Shown here: positions 12,601 to 23,700 of the stretch, one piece after another
How the letters are laid out: the number at the start of each line of letters is the position of its first letter
Position numbering within the stretch: position 1 is the first letter of the stretch
NCBI GenBank assembly: GCA_965153455.1
Contig: OZ234496.1
Location: 16,174,304 to 16,238,303 of the forward strand
Origin: Sphagnum compactum
Taxonomy: Eukaryota; Bryophyta; Sphagnopsida; Sphagnales
Length of the DNA: 64,000 bases
Direction: 5' to 3'
Notes under the pieces: model-generated
Databases searched by the model: none
What the model was told of the DNA's origin: nothing
What the model saw: only the letters and a program-made list of their open reading frames with translations
Program-made: the position numbers and the translations under genes

Positions 12601-15600
12601 CACATTTCTTTATTGGCCTTTTTGTAGAGCATTGTATCTTAGACATATTTACAAGTTCAAATTCAATTTCACGTTATTTGAAGTATGAACTTCATCCAAA
12701 TTGTTGTTTATTGGTTAGATCATTATATTGCACACATTATGCTCGCTTTTATGTCCAATATATTGACTTGGCCCATAAATGTTAAGTTGAACTTCCAACT
12801 TAATATTTAAGTTTAACTAAGTTGAACTTCAACTGGGCTTCAATATAGAATAGGATTGTCTTTGATTGGCTCACGTGATGGCATTTAATTGATTCTCACA
12901 CTACATTGTCGAATATTTCATGCTTATGGCCGAGGGTGTGAAAATAACTTGCACACTATTTTGGATGTGGTACAACAGTGTGGGTGGATCTACTATAAGA
13001 GTGTTCCCATGCAATAGCCTTTAGTTTCAAGGATCAAAGTGCAAGAAGGATTTGCTTGAAGCAAAAAAAATTGTGTGACTTTGTCCTAATTGTGAAGTGT
13101 AGAATTTTTGTTTCACTCTTTATTAACAAGTTCTGCAAAATCGTCGAAAAGCAACAACAAAATGGTCAACAACTATGGCATTACCTATTCATTTGGCAAA
13201 CTTTTCTCTTTTGATAAACAATTTTAGTACTCAATTTTGTTTATTCATGATCAATGAATCGAGCTACTTTGCCAACTCCAAAGAAATCTTCTTATGCATT
13301 GGAGTTGTGTTGATAGATGACACAATATGTCACCTCTATTGCCGTGTGCAAAGTTGATTTTACAAAATGAAAAAATTTCTTAAGACTTACATTTTTGTTG
13401 ATTGGAAATTTTGTGGTTTGCATCGAGGGGTTTATTGATGCAAAATAAAGAATTTTCTACCGAAGTAGATGATAATGGGGTGTTGAAATCTATCATGTTC
13501 TTTGTGTACTAGGGAAAATTGGGTTGCGATGTTAATTGGTTAGCACTCGAAAGAGATGCTTTATTTTTTGTTTTAATGTTTAATATTGAAATCTACACTT
13601 GTTTGTTCTTCACTACGCTTATTGGCAAGAATCTAACTCTTCTTTCTAGTTTTATTCTCTTCTTTTTTCTCTTTATTTTTTCGTTTTTCATCCTCCTTGC
13701 TTCTTTTTTTACTTTACTATTTTTCTTTTTTTTCTTTTTTTCCTTCCAAGTCCCCTTTTTTTTCTTTTCTCTCTCTTTTATTTATTTTATAATTTTCTTG
13801 GTTTTTTTTTTTCCCCCCAAGGAGGTTGTGATTATCTTCCTTTCATTTTTTAAATTTACCCAAATGAAATAGAATATATATGCTTTGTATTTCACTTTGT
13901 GATTTGTTGTGTGCATTGTGTTCATGAAGTTTTGCTCTAGATTATGGTGAACCTAAACGTTGTTTTGATTGTTGGGGTTTGGTTCATTTTTTACATATTG
14001 CACATGTGCTTATGTCATGAGCTTGTGTCAATTTATGTTCCTATTGAATTCAATAGTTTTAAACGAGACTATTTTGTTTTAAAGGATTTTTATTGATATT
14101 CAAAGTAGTAAAAGACCACAAGTTTTTGAAATGTCATTTGTCGACATTTTTATATAAAGGTATTGATTCACAAAATGAGAATTCTTGAAATAAAAGAGAC
14201 ACCAAATCTACCACATTCAATTTGTTCACAAGTAAACATCCTATAAAGGAAAATTGTAGCCTATAAATAAAACAACAAAGAATGTTGTTAGTTAAAATAA
14301 CATTTGAAAGCCAGTTGTGTTCATAAAATTATGATATTAATTGATGATGAGTTTGTACTCGTGAAGCTTTTTGTTCCTAAATCATTTTTTCGGAAATAAA
14401 GAGACAAAAGTTAATTTGTCAAATGTATATTAATATTGCATAAAGTGTAAACAAGTCACAATTTAATTTATACAAGGATAAATTCAAAGTTTGTCCTTTG
14501 GATAATTGTTTTCCTATTTATGTATCTTTGGACATATGTTGTCATTTTTGTGAAGATTGTAAAATGTGCATAAAATGTAACAATATCAACAAACTTCCTT
14601 TCCATGTGTAGCGGCCCTCTTCATGTAAATTGTTTGACTATAAACTTGTAAGGGGGAGATTTTTGTGATTGTGATGGATTTGCCCATTAAAAAAAACTAC
14701 ACATTAATGTAAGATTCAAACATAATTTTTTTTTCTTGAACTTGATCCAATGTGTGAGTAATATTTATAATAGTTTGTCTATATCTGATGGATGGTAATG
14801 TTCTAAAAGTGTATGCATCCAAATGAAAAAAGGTTTAGTTCCAATAAACAAAGTTTTGAGTTTGAAGTTTAAACTTATGGTAAATGGCGAAAGTCATTTG
14901 GTAATGATCTATTTATTATAACTAATGTTGGCTAGATGTTGATCCTTCAACTTGGCCAAGTAAGGTTAATGCTACATAGGGTACATCAAATAATTAAATT
15001 TTGAACCTACTTAGTATCAATTTGCATATTTAAATAATACCTCCAATTATTAATTTGCTTGAACATTATTTTAAAGAATACCCACTTGTTATTCTTAAGG
15101 GTTAATTTTTGAAATACTATATCTTGTTTCATTTATTTCTTTCAACAAATAACATTGTTACTATCCATATTACAAAACAAAAGGTGTAAGTTATGTGCCT
15201 CAACATTGTATGACAAGGAGTAAAGGTTAATTTATGAAGGATGCCATTTTTCCATTTTTTCCATATGATAGAAACATGTGTTTTCTCATTTGTTTGGATT
15301 TTCATTGTGTGCATCATGTATCAAATTAATATTGGATAGTACTTGAAGGCTAGATATGTGTGTTTTAAAAACTTATGTTTCACTAGATTATTTTGATTCT
15401 TTATAAAATCCACATTTGGTTTTGCAAGATCTGCAATGTTTCAAGCCCACTTGGTTGAATACTAACAAATTGTCAAATTATTGGGCATAGATTTTGAAAG
15501 TTAAATCCATACATGGTCTATTTGAAAATTGAAAATCATAGAACTTCAACCATTAGGTTATTAATGTGATTTTGGGAATAAGAATTAAAAATCCTCCCAT

Positions 15601-15788
15601 TATCCAACTCATGTATCATTAAAATAAATTCTTAAATCTATGATTCAATATATGGCTGATTTTGTAGTCATACTGAACATTATATGACTAAAGACCTTAA
15701 GTTGTGATGGACAAATAATAAATAACAAGAAGTCATTGAATGTTTTATGTAACACTTTTCATCCTGTAGTCATTAAGGACAAGTCATA
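12600..15788. other. AT-rich intergenic DNA, probably decayed retroelement
   Basis: No gene is recognised. A T-rich, nearly pure pyrimidine tract spans about 13630-13820. A purine run AAGGGGGAGAT near 14650-14660 resembles the polypurine tract just before the 3' LTR of Ty1-copia elements. Near 13956 a frame reads CFDCWGLVH, which recalls a damaged zinc knuckle. No pair of matching LTRs was found, so this is only suggestive of an old copia element. Confidence 0.4.
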
Positions 15789-16532
15789 TCTACTATATTA
15801 ATTCACTACGTCTGTGCATGCGTCTGTCTGACACGACAATTCTGCTGCAATTCTATGACAGAACCGGCCTCTATATTTTCTATGGCAGAACCGGGTCGTG
15901 GTGGCGGAGAGACACACGCCAGCCATCAATCGCGTCGTCACCACCGACAGCGGAACAGGGGGGGGGGATCAACGGGTTAAAGACTCGGAATGGAAAATGT
16001 GAAGGACGGGCGGGGGTCGACGGGGTAAAAAACCGGAGTGGGCAATGGGAAGGACCGGGCGGGGGGGAGCTCGACGGGTGCATTATGCACCGGGTTCACA
16101 CTAATGTTGCAATAAGTCAATAAGTTTTTCCACATCATGTGCAATTAATAGCGCCGTTATAAATCGAGGTTAATAATTTGCTATTCATATTAATTAGGTG
16201 GTGGGCGCGTTAAGACACATATATATTTTCAAGGAGCCATATCGATCGGCCCATCGACCATTCTTTTGGGAACAACAGGCATGCCCCCCCCCCGCCCCCG
16301 CTTCTATGGCAGAACCGGGTCGTGGTGGCGGAGAGACACACGCCAGCCATCGATCACGTCGTCACCACCGACAGGGGAAGGGGGGGGAGGGGGTCAACGG
16401 GTTAAATAATCGAAATGGAAAATGCGAAGGACGGGGGGGGGGGGGTCGACGGGGTAAAGAACCGGAGTGGGCAATGGGAAGGACCGGGCGGGGGGAGCTC
16501 GACGGGTGTATTATGCACCGGGTTCGCACTAG
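15789..16532 (+). mobile_element. Helitron-like non-autonomous element with an internal direct duplication
   Basis: The sequence starts TCTACTATATTAA directly after an A, like the 5' end of plant Helitrons. Two GC-rich copies of about 230 bp follow (15878-16104 and 16302-16532), both beginning TTCTATGGCAGAACCGGGTC. Each copy ends with a short palindrome (GGTGCATTATGCACC in the first) about 10 bases before a CTRR terminus: CTAA at 16101-16104 and CTAG at 16529-16532, each followed by T. A hairpin before CTRR with insertion between A and T is the classic Helitron 3' signature. No Rep/helicase coding is present, so the element is non-autonomous. Several runs of six or more G occur in each copy. 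The element could end at 16104, with the second copy a separate 3' end. Confidence 0.6.
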
Positions 16533-16649
16533 TATAATGCTAAGGTGTCATATATTGAATGACTAAAATATTATTGGCATACACTAGACCATTTAATTAC
16601 TTGAATTTATACTTAAATTAAAACCTTTTTTGGACTATTATAAAAAATA

Positions 16650-16900
16650 ATTTTTAATATGTAAGTAGGTAGGTAATAAGTTTAAATAGGTTGAAAAAAT
16701 TAGGCATGTAAGTAGTAACTTAACCTATGTAGCTTATGGAACTTACTACTTAATTATACTTTGGTCTAGCCTATTTACCCTAGCCCTTTAAAAATGCACA
16801 TAGGTTGCAAGTATTAAAAATTGAACCCTTCACAATGATAAACCAAGTCCTTACCAATGGATTACAACATTAAAAGGTGTCCAATTTTTCTCCAATTTTT
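16650..16900. repeat. Dispersed repeat, copy 1 (partner at 55590-55800)
   Basis: This stretch shares a colinear block with 55590-55800: GGTTGAAAAA, then an acceptable match through CCTA-rich DNA, then GCAAGTATTAAAAATTGAAC, and finally a shared CCTTACCAATG followed by ATTACAAC. Both copies neighbour GGTA/GTAG microsatellites. The type of element is unknown; a tRNA-like or LINE-derived repeat is possible but not shown. Confidence 0.6.
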
Positions 16901-16959
16901 TTTTTTTCACATGTTTATTTCATATCAATACAAGACTATGATGTAAGTAATAGACAAGT

Positions 16960-17140
16960 TGTAGGATGATAGGTAGGAAGTAGGTAGGTTGTAAGAAATA
17001 AAAAATAAGAGGTAGGTAGGTAAGTAAGTGGATGGGTGGGTAAGTAAGTAGATATGTTGGTGGGTAGGTAAGTAGGTAGGTTAATAGATGGGTGGGTGGA
17101 TAGGTAAATAGATAGGTATGTAAGTAGGTGGTGTGGGTAA
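16960..17140. repeat. GGTA/GTAG-type imperfect microsatellite
   Basis: The region is made of GGTA, AGTA, GGTG and GATA tetramers in imperfect tandem array. The Tyr/Leu/Thr/Pro-rich frame on the minus strand is an artefact of the 4-base repeat. Confidence 0.85.
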
Positions 17141-18932
17141 GGTTGTCTATGTTCATATCAAATGACTTGTAATCATTTTTAATAACTATAATGGTAATCA
17201 AATGTTCATGTCTCTTTATCATTAGTCATGAATGTCATATAGATGAAATAAAAATGATGAAAACTCACACTTTCCATCTTGTTATCACTTCATCATCTAT
17301 TAGTCACATGCCTCATTAATATATGACTATGAAATTTTATGCATAGGATTCAAAGTAATAGTTTATGATTAAAGTCACACATATAATGTTTAAGACTTGT
17401 AGTCATACATATTTGTTGGTTGCAAAGGACATAATTCCTTTTAGTGTATTAGAGGAAGTTATTTGACATATATTTTTCATATGATGTATAAATAATGTAA
17501 TTTATAAAATAATTTTGTTCCTTTGATAATGATATGATATTATCTTTATTTTTGAAAAGGTTGATGAGATTCACATTGTTGATTTGGAATAAATTAAGGT
17601 CACATTGGATTTTTTATTCGTAAGTAATGATGATTTCTAATTTTTCACAAAGGTATTAAGAGCCAAAAGACATGTTGCCACAACATGATTGATTCCTTCC
17701 ATGTGAATTTGAAAGATGATAAAAACCTTAGTTAAAAGGCTTTTCAATTCATACATGTGAACATTTGGATTCAGAAATGGAGACTTCTAAATTGCCTTAA
17801 CTACATAGAAATGACATGCACCACACATCAATCAACTTTTTGAAACACTGTACATACAAAAAAAATGTCACAAAATTGAAGAAAAATTTCACAACATCAT
17901 TTAAACATAACACAACAATGAATGTGTCATATCTTTACAAATGTTATTCACAAAATGTCAAACCATCACCTTCAACCTAAGTCATAGGAACAAATTACCA
18001 CACATACAAAAATGATTTCCTTTAATTATGAATGTCATTAGTTCTCAAAAATCTTATGGCAAAAGAACCATGTGTGAAAAATTGACCAAGCCATGTTTGG
18101 AAAGATGGTCAAAATATGAAATTACATGCAAAACGCATAACTTACAAAGAGGGAGATGAATGTCATCACAAAGATAAATGTTTGAAAAATATGTGCATTT
18201 TTACCTTTATACAACAAGATTTGGAACACTATAGTTGTGTTGCTATGACTCTATGTGAAACCTTATTTAGTGGAACTAAAATGAAATGATTCAATGACCC
18301 CATTGTTCTAGAAACTATTCCCTTTGTTGATTTTCATTTGGTTTTCAATTAGTTCCCACAAACCTATCAAAGCACATTAAAAAGTTAAATTAATAATAAT
18401 TTACTAAAGACAAATAATCCACCTACAATGGAAACACCTAAAGCAATCAATTATAAACATCTCATTAACTCTTATATATATTTTTAATGCACAACTAGTC
18501 TCATGCCTATAATAATGTTAAAATAATAGTTAATTATTTGATTGATTTTTTTTGGAGAATGACAATTAGGGGTCCAAAATTGGTTCTTCAATTTTTTTAA
18601 GAACCCTCGATCGATATTCCCATTCTTTTATTTGTTGGGTAGTTTTATTTTTATTTAAAAAAAAAAAAAAAACCACCCAACACTAGTAATGTCCCTTGTG
18701 TAGAAGTGTCTCCAAATGGAGACCTTAACCATTGATTCACACAATTTTAGCAGCATGTAGAAAATAATTTAGTGTCAATTTCTAGATTGACGGAAAAAAC
18801 GATTTTTTTTATTTTTCAAAAAATGAATTCATTCAAATTTTTTTGAAATTAATTATTTTTTCTATCATCTACTATGATATTGTCATATGAGTAGCCTAGT
18901 GAAATTATTCAGAGTGTAGCCTATGATAATTG
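17141..18932. other. AT-rich intergenic DNA without recognised features
   Basis: No open frame of interest, splice-supported exon or known element was seen. A 14-base A run lies at about 18658-18672. Composition is strongly AT-rich and differs from the flanking genes. Confidence 0.6.
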
Positions 18933-19147
18933 TGTTGAAACTTGAGGTTAGCGACAGAGTTATGATATCTTGAAGGATTTTGGTTTCTTTTAGAGGATTT
19001 TTTTCATCAAAAATTTTTGCATGATGAAATATTATGGAAATTCAAATATTTCACGATGCAAAAATATAATCTAAAAAAAAAATCCTCTAAAAGAATCCAA
19101 AATCCTTCAATGTAACATAACTTTATAATTGAAATCAAGGTTCAACA
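18933..19147. mobile_element. Foldback/MITE-like long inverted repeat
   Basis: The two halves of this 215-bp stretch are inverted copies of each other and would fold into one hairpin with a loop of about 10 bases near 19032-19041. Outer arms pair GTTATGATATCTTGAAGGAT on the left with its near complement ending at 19120. Inner arms pair ATTTTTGCATGATGAAATAT with its near complement at 19046-19067. Such structures are typical of small foldback MITEs and can feed small-RNA production. No coding capacity. Confidence 0.7.
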
Positions 19148-19750
19148 AAAGCCAAAAATATCATGTTTCAAAAATCCTCGTATAAAAAAAAGAAAGACCT
19201 ACTACCTAGGGGCCAAATTCCCCGAAGCTACTATATACTCTATAATGAATTTGAACACAATATCTTTGCCTTGGTAGGCAAATGCCAATAAATAAAAACA
19301 ATTAGTATAAAGGGAATCACATTATTTGTATGGAACTTAAGATGGAAACACACTTTCAAACATTCGGAGTCCATGTGTATTTTAGTGCGTTTGATGCCCC
19401 TAATTATTTTCAAGAAGGAAATCATAAAAAGAATGATTTTTATAACTATTTTCAAAGATTAGTTTATTACATAATATTGTAATTTATAACAGAAATTTAA
19501 TTATTTTTCTTTTTTTGTTGTCTTATAATTTAAAGAAAATGTAGAAAATGGAATCAAACTTCCCCACCAAAAGGAAAAAAGAGTTTTCAGTTTCCTATAT
19601 TATTTAAAAGTTTATTTTCAACCAAAAAAAAAGACAGTTAACCTGGCCATCTTTACAATTACCAGAATAAAGTTACTGGTAATTTTTACCCCCCCCCCCC
19701 CCAATCTACTTGCTACATCCTAACTTATTCAGCAAGGGCGAACCTTGTTT
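19148..19750. other. AT-rich spacer ending in a poly-C tract
   Basis: Nothing coding was found. A run of 14 or 15 C residues lies at about 19689-19702, just before base composition shifts to the GC-richer SIZ1 upstream region. Confidence 0.6.
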
Positions 19751-20012
19751 TGTACGGATGACCGCTGATGACCAGTCTACTGTAGTCTATCTCGTATACG
19801 GAAACCGACCCTACTGGTATTCAGCTGGCGCGATCGCGATCATTGTACAGATGACCGGTGATGGCCAGTATACCGTAGTCTTTCTGGACTGCAGAGACCG
19901 ACACTACCGATGTTTTCATTCAGTTGAGAGATCCCAGTTCTGTACATACGGATGACCGGTGATGGCCAGTAGATCGTAGTCTCTCTCGTATGCGCAGACC
20001 GGCTCTACCGGT
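19751..20012 (+). repeat. Three tandem imperfect repeats of about 95 bp upstream of SIZ1
   Basis: Units start at about 19751, 19844 and 19941. Each opens TGTAC, followed by GGATGACC or AGATGACC, then a GTGATGGCCAGT-like core, then GTAGTCT, and closes with a GACCG...CTACCG block. Spacing is 93 and 97 bases. The array is GC-rich and immediately precedes the presumed SIZ1 leader, so it may act as a repeated cis-element or be a local duplication. No known binding motif is asserted. Confidence 0.75.
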
Positions 20013-20216
20013 TGCGTTGGGGGAGCGCTCACCGCGCGAGGCGAGCGAGCGGAGGAGGTTCGCTGCGTTGCGACGAGGAAGCGAGAAAGAACAACGTCGC
20101 ATGGTAGGTACCCCAAGAAGCTCTTTCTCTCCTCTGTCGGATGGCAGCCGGATTAGGGATTGGAGCTGCTGCTTCTGCATCGCGGGGGGGGTTTCCACTG
20201 CGGTTTCGTTGTGAGC

Positions 20217-20309
20217 ATGATGATGATGATGATGATGATGATGATCAGCAGCGTGTGTCGTCGTCGTTGTCGTCGGGTGGCCGTTGTGAAAGAAAAGCTG
20301 TTGCAATAG
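20217..20309 (+). other. Possible upstream ORF starting with nine consecutive ATG codons
   Basis: Nine in-frame ATG triplets at 20217-20243 continue into a 30-codon frame rich in Arg and Val that ends with TAG at 20307-20309, about 450 bases before the SIZ1 start. If this DNA lies in the SIZ1 leader it would be an upstream ORF that could reduce SIZ1 translation. The transcript start is not known from the sequence alone. Confidence 0.3.
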
Positions 20310-20760
20310 CTCCGCGTTGCGTCTTCCAACAGGCCTGGTTGGATTCCCGTTTCATTCTGACTGGCAAACCCTTGTCTCGAAAACCCTAGTCTTGTGGTTT
20401 TTTGTCCCCTTGGCTGGCTGGTTAGCGGTTTCTTTCTGTATGGGTGGTAGGGGAATTTTTTGCGCATGTGTTTTTCTTCTTGTGTTGTTGTTGTTGTTGT
20501 TGGAATTCTGGTGAAATTTGATACCTGCACTAGCTGTGTTTGACCCTAAAGCCATACCCTAAATCCAGAAAGCTATACTGGCTGGTGGGTATTCTTTAGA
20601 AGAAGATCATCTAGGGTAGACAGACCGACGCAAGACGGAAGGGAGCAACTGTGGAGAGAGATCGATGTGTAGGGCCAGGGTTTGGGTTATGAAGAAGAAG
20701 CAGGTGAATTCAAGACGAAGAAGAAGTCGGGATCATTGAAGCAGCTCCTGCACAACTGCA

Positions 20761-23700
20761 ATGGATGAGCTTGCTACCCGTTGTCAGGTGAACCTCTGCC
20801 CACCCTCCCCAACCGACGCCTCAGGTCCCTCAAAATTTGACTATGCCAAGATATAGCTTCTGGTTTCAAATGTGTGATGCATGGGCCAAACTGGAGGAGG
20901 GGTTGGGTCTCCATCGCTTGCTTTGTGCGTGTGCCTGTTGTTAAGAAAGAAATATCGACCTTTGTAGGTTGGGAAAGAGGCTGCATGCATGCATGACCTC
21001 TTTTGTTTTTGCAGAGAGGTTTGCAAATTAAGCAATTTTAGTTGTATTTTGTCAGGTGAGCCTTGTATCTGTACCATCCTGCACACTCTGTCTCATGATG
21101 AGTTCATCATGTTGTTGAGATGGGGTTTTTGCAGAACCAGTTGGCATCTTTCCGCATCACAGAGCTCAAACATGTACTCAGCCGCCTTGGTCTCTCAAAG
21201 CAGGGCAAGAAGCAGGTGTGCTTTGCTGCTACAATTTTTAACTCTTATCTCCTGAACATATTTGATGTTCAAAGCTTGTGCCCATGATTACAGATTCAAG
21301 TTGCTGTCACAGGCATTTTTTTCTTGTTGCTCAAGGCAACAAGCATTCTTTTCTTTTTGTTGCTGAAGAGGAGGAGGAGAGTGCCATGTGCAAATAGCCA
21401 GAACAGCATTTGTGTTACTGTTTGACCATTTCACATACCTAATTTGGCAGCTGGTGATATAGAAGATCATTGTAGATCATGTTGTGATTGTGTGTGCTGA
21501 ACCTATAAAGTCTCACAATCATGACATAGCCTGGTCTTGGAAGGTCTGCCAAGGTGAAATCAGCTGGTCATGAATTGCTTGATTTCATGGCAATAAACTG
21601 GTGGTACATCTTTTGATGCTTATGAGTTCTGTTGTATGTAAGCAGATTCTGATGGACAAGATCATGGAAGTGTTGGTGCCTGCAGAAACAATGCCATCTA
21701 AAATCAAAGGTGTGTTCTATGGCCCACACCTTAGAACCTGACAGTCAAACATGGACTTAGAATCAGAGAAAGATGAGTGAGTTTGCTAAGATAGTTGCAG
21801 CCCGACTTTGTTCCTTTTCCACAATGTGGCTTGAAAGGCATGGCATTGTCTGGATTGGCATTTTGTGTGGCACCTTGGAGTGAGTTGACAATAGAGACCA
21901 GGAGAGATCTGACTTGTTACAACTGTATAAGCATGGTTTCAGAAGCTGGTAGAAACAGATTTTCTGTCAATTACAAGAGTGTTGGGAAACATAGTCTGTG
22001 TCATTTGTGTGAGTAACTGGTGATGCCTTTATTGCAAACAGGTTTAAAGATGTCAAAGAACGCAGTCTCCAGGGAGGAGGCTGCAAATATTATTGATGAC
22101 ATATACAGGTTTTTTGATCTCCTTCCTCCTCGTTTGGGAATTCTGATTGTTGGTAGCCAGTACAGGGCTCAATTCTGGTGATTTGTCTGCATCAGTTTTA
22201 GATTGTGTGTGTTGCTGATGCAGAGGAAGTAAGGAATTTATACTGAGCTCTGTGTTGAGAGAATGTGGACCACATGGAAGGAAAGGTGTATCAACATGCT
22301 AGGAATGCATTCAAGTGGAGGGGTTTATCAACATGGTATCAAGTGGTAACTGTATTGTCATTGTGAAATGAGTTGTGGCAGGAAGCTACGAAGTATAGGT
22401 GCCCCAGATCTGGGATTGGCAGGAAGGAGCAGAGTTGTTGCAGGGGTATCTGGTAGCATGGCTCAGTCAGATGAGCAAGAGGAGGTTGTTGGTTGGGATG
22501 AAGCCAAGACACGCTGCCCCTGTGGCAACTCTGTTGACATGGGAACCATGATCCAGGTCACTTGCTGTTGTCTTTGGTTTTTGATTGTGCTCCTGTGGAA
22601 GCAGGATACTGCACATCCTATCTTTGTCTCCAAACTGTCAAGGATTTCTAGATGTGCTTCCCTGGTTTGGAAGTTTTCTTGAGCATTTGTGAGATGAGGA
22701 AGAAAGATGGTATTCAATACTTCCTGAAAATGGTCTAATGGTGACAAATGACCATATGTAACAGTGTGACGACAGCAAATGTGGAGTGTGGCAGCATTTG
22801 AACTGTGTTTTACCTTCAGAGAAGCCCTCTGAAGGAGGTGAACCTGAAATCCCTTCCTCATTCTACTGCGAGCTTTGCCGCATTGCACGCTGCGACCCGT
22901 AGGAGTCTATACTGAATCCTGATTGCACTTTTTAAATGGCAGATTTTGACACTGGGGCCAGTTTAGTTCTCAGGCAGTGTTGTGGTCATCTTGTAGTATC
23001 ACACTGTTCATGGATGGCAGGAACTCTATCTGGATTGATGTTTTCTGTCATCAAGGATTATGATGTTGGAACTGTTCATGGAATAGTGTGGAATAGTATG
23101 TGTAGTGGCCTAGGGCAGAGGAATTGTGATTCTTGTAGTAATTCATGGCACTTGTCTGTTTGTTCAACAGCTTCTGTGTGTCACTTTCACATCCTTTGCT
23201 TCCAACAAAGCCAATTCCTTCTGTGTCAAAGGTGGAGGGGTACGTGCCTTTCTTCTCACTCTGTTATGTACAGTAGTTGGTTCAAGTGCTACACACATAT
23301 ATTACCTTGCACAGTTCACGAGTCAAGGTTCTCAAACTCGATCGCATGTATCTAAGAGTGGGTGATTTATTGGTAGTGATAGTAGGGTCTCTCTCTGCTG
23401 CATGCATTTCAATATGTGGTAGTCACATATTCCAAGTAGTCACCAGTGGGTGTGCTTAAGGGATATGTTCAGGGTGCAGGAGGCCCCAACCCCTATCCCA
23501 TTGTAGATTATTATGTACTTATCTACTCCCACTGTCGGCAGCAGATGAAGTCAGTGGCAAGTCATGGCAGCTAGTCACTGCTATTTGTGGTGAAGGTGAT
23601 GATCTGATACCATGTGAGTGACTTTCATGAGGTTATCACCACACTCATTCTTGTCATGTTTAATTTTGTTTTGCTGAAGCTGACACCATGAGTACCTTCA

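Noticed and set aside
13519-13872. Phe/Leu-rich hydrophobic plus-strand frame
   Set aside because: A translation of a T-rich tract, not a membrane protein.
15818-16566. Two 100-120 codon frames with shared Arg/Gly-rich sequence
   Set aside because: They are translations of the duplicated GC-rich Helitron-like unit; no protein family.
16920-17222. Tyr/Leu/Thr/Pro repeat protein on the minus strand
   Set aside because: Direct result of the 4-base microsatellite.
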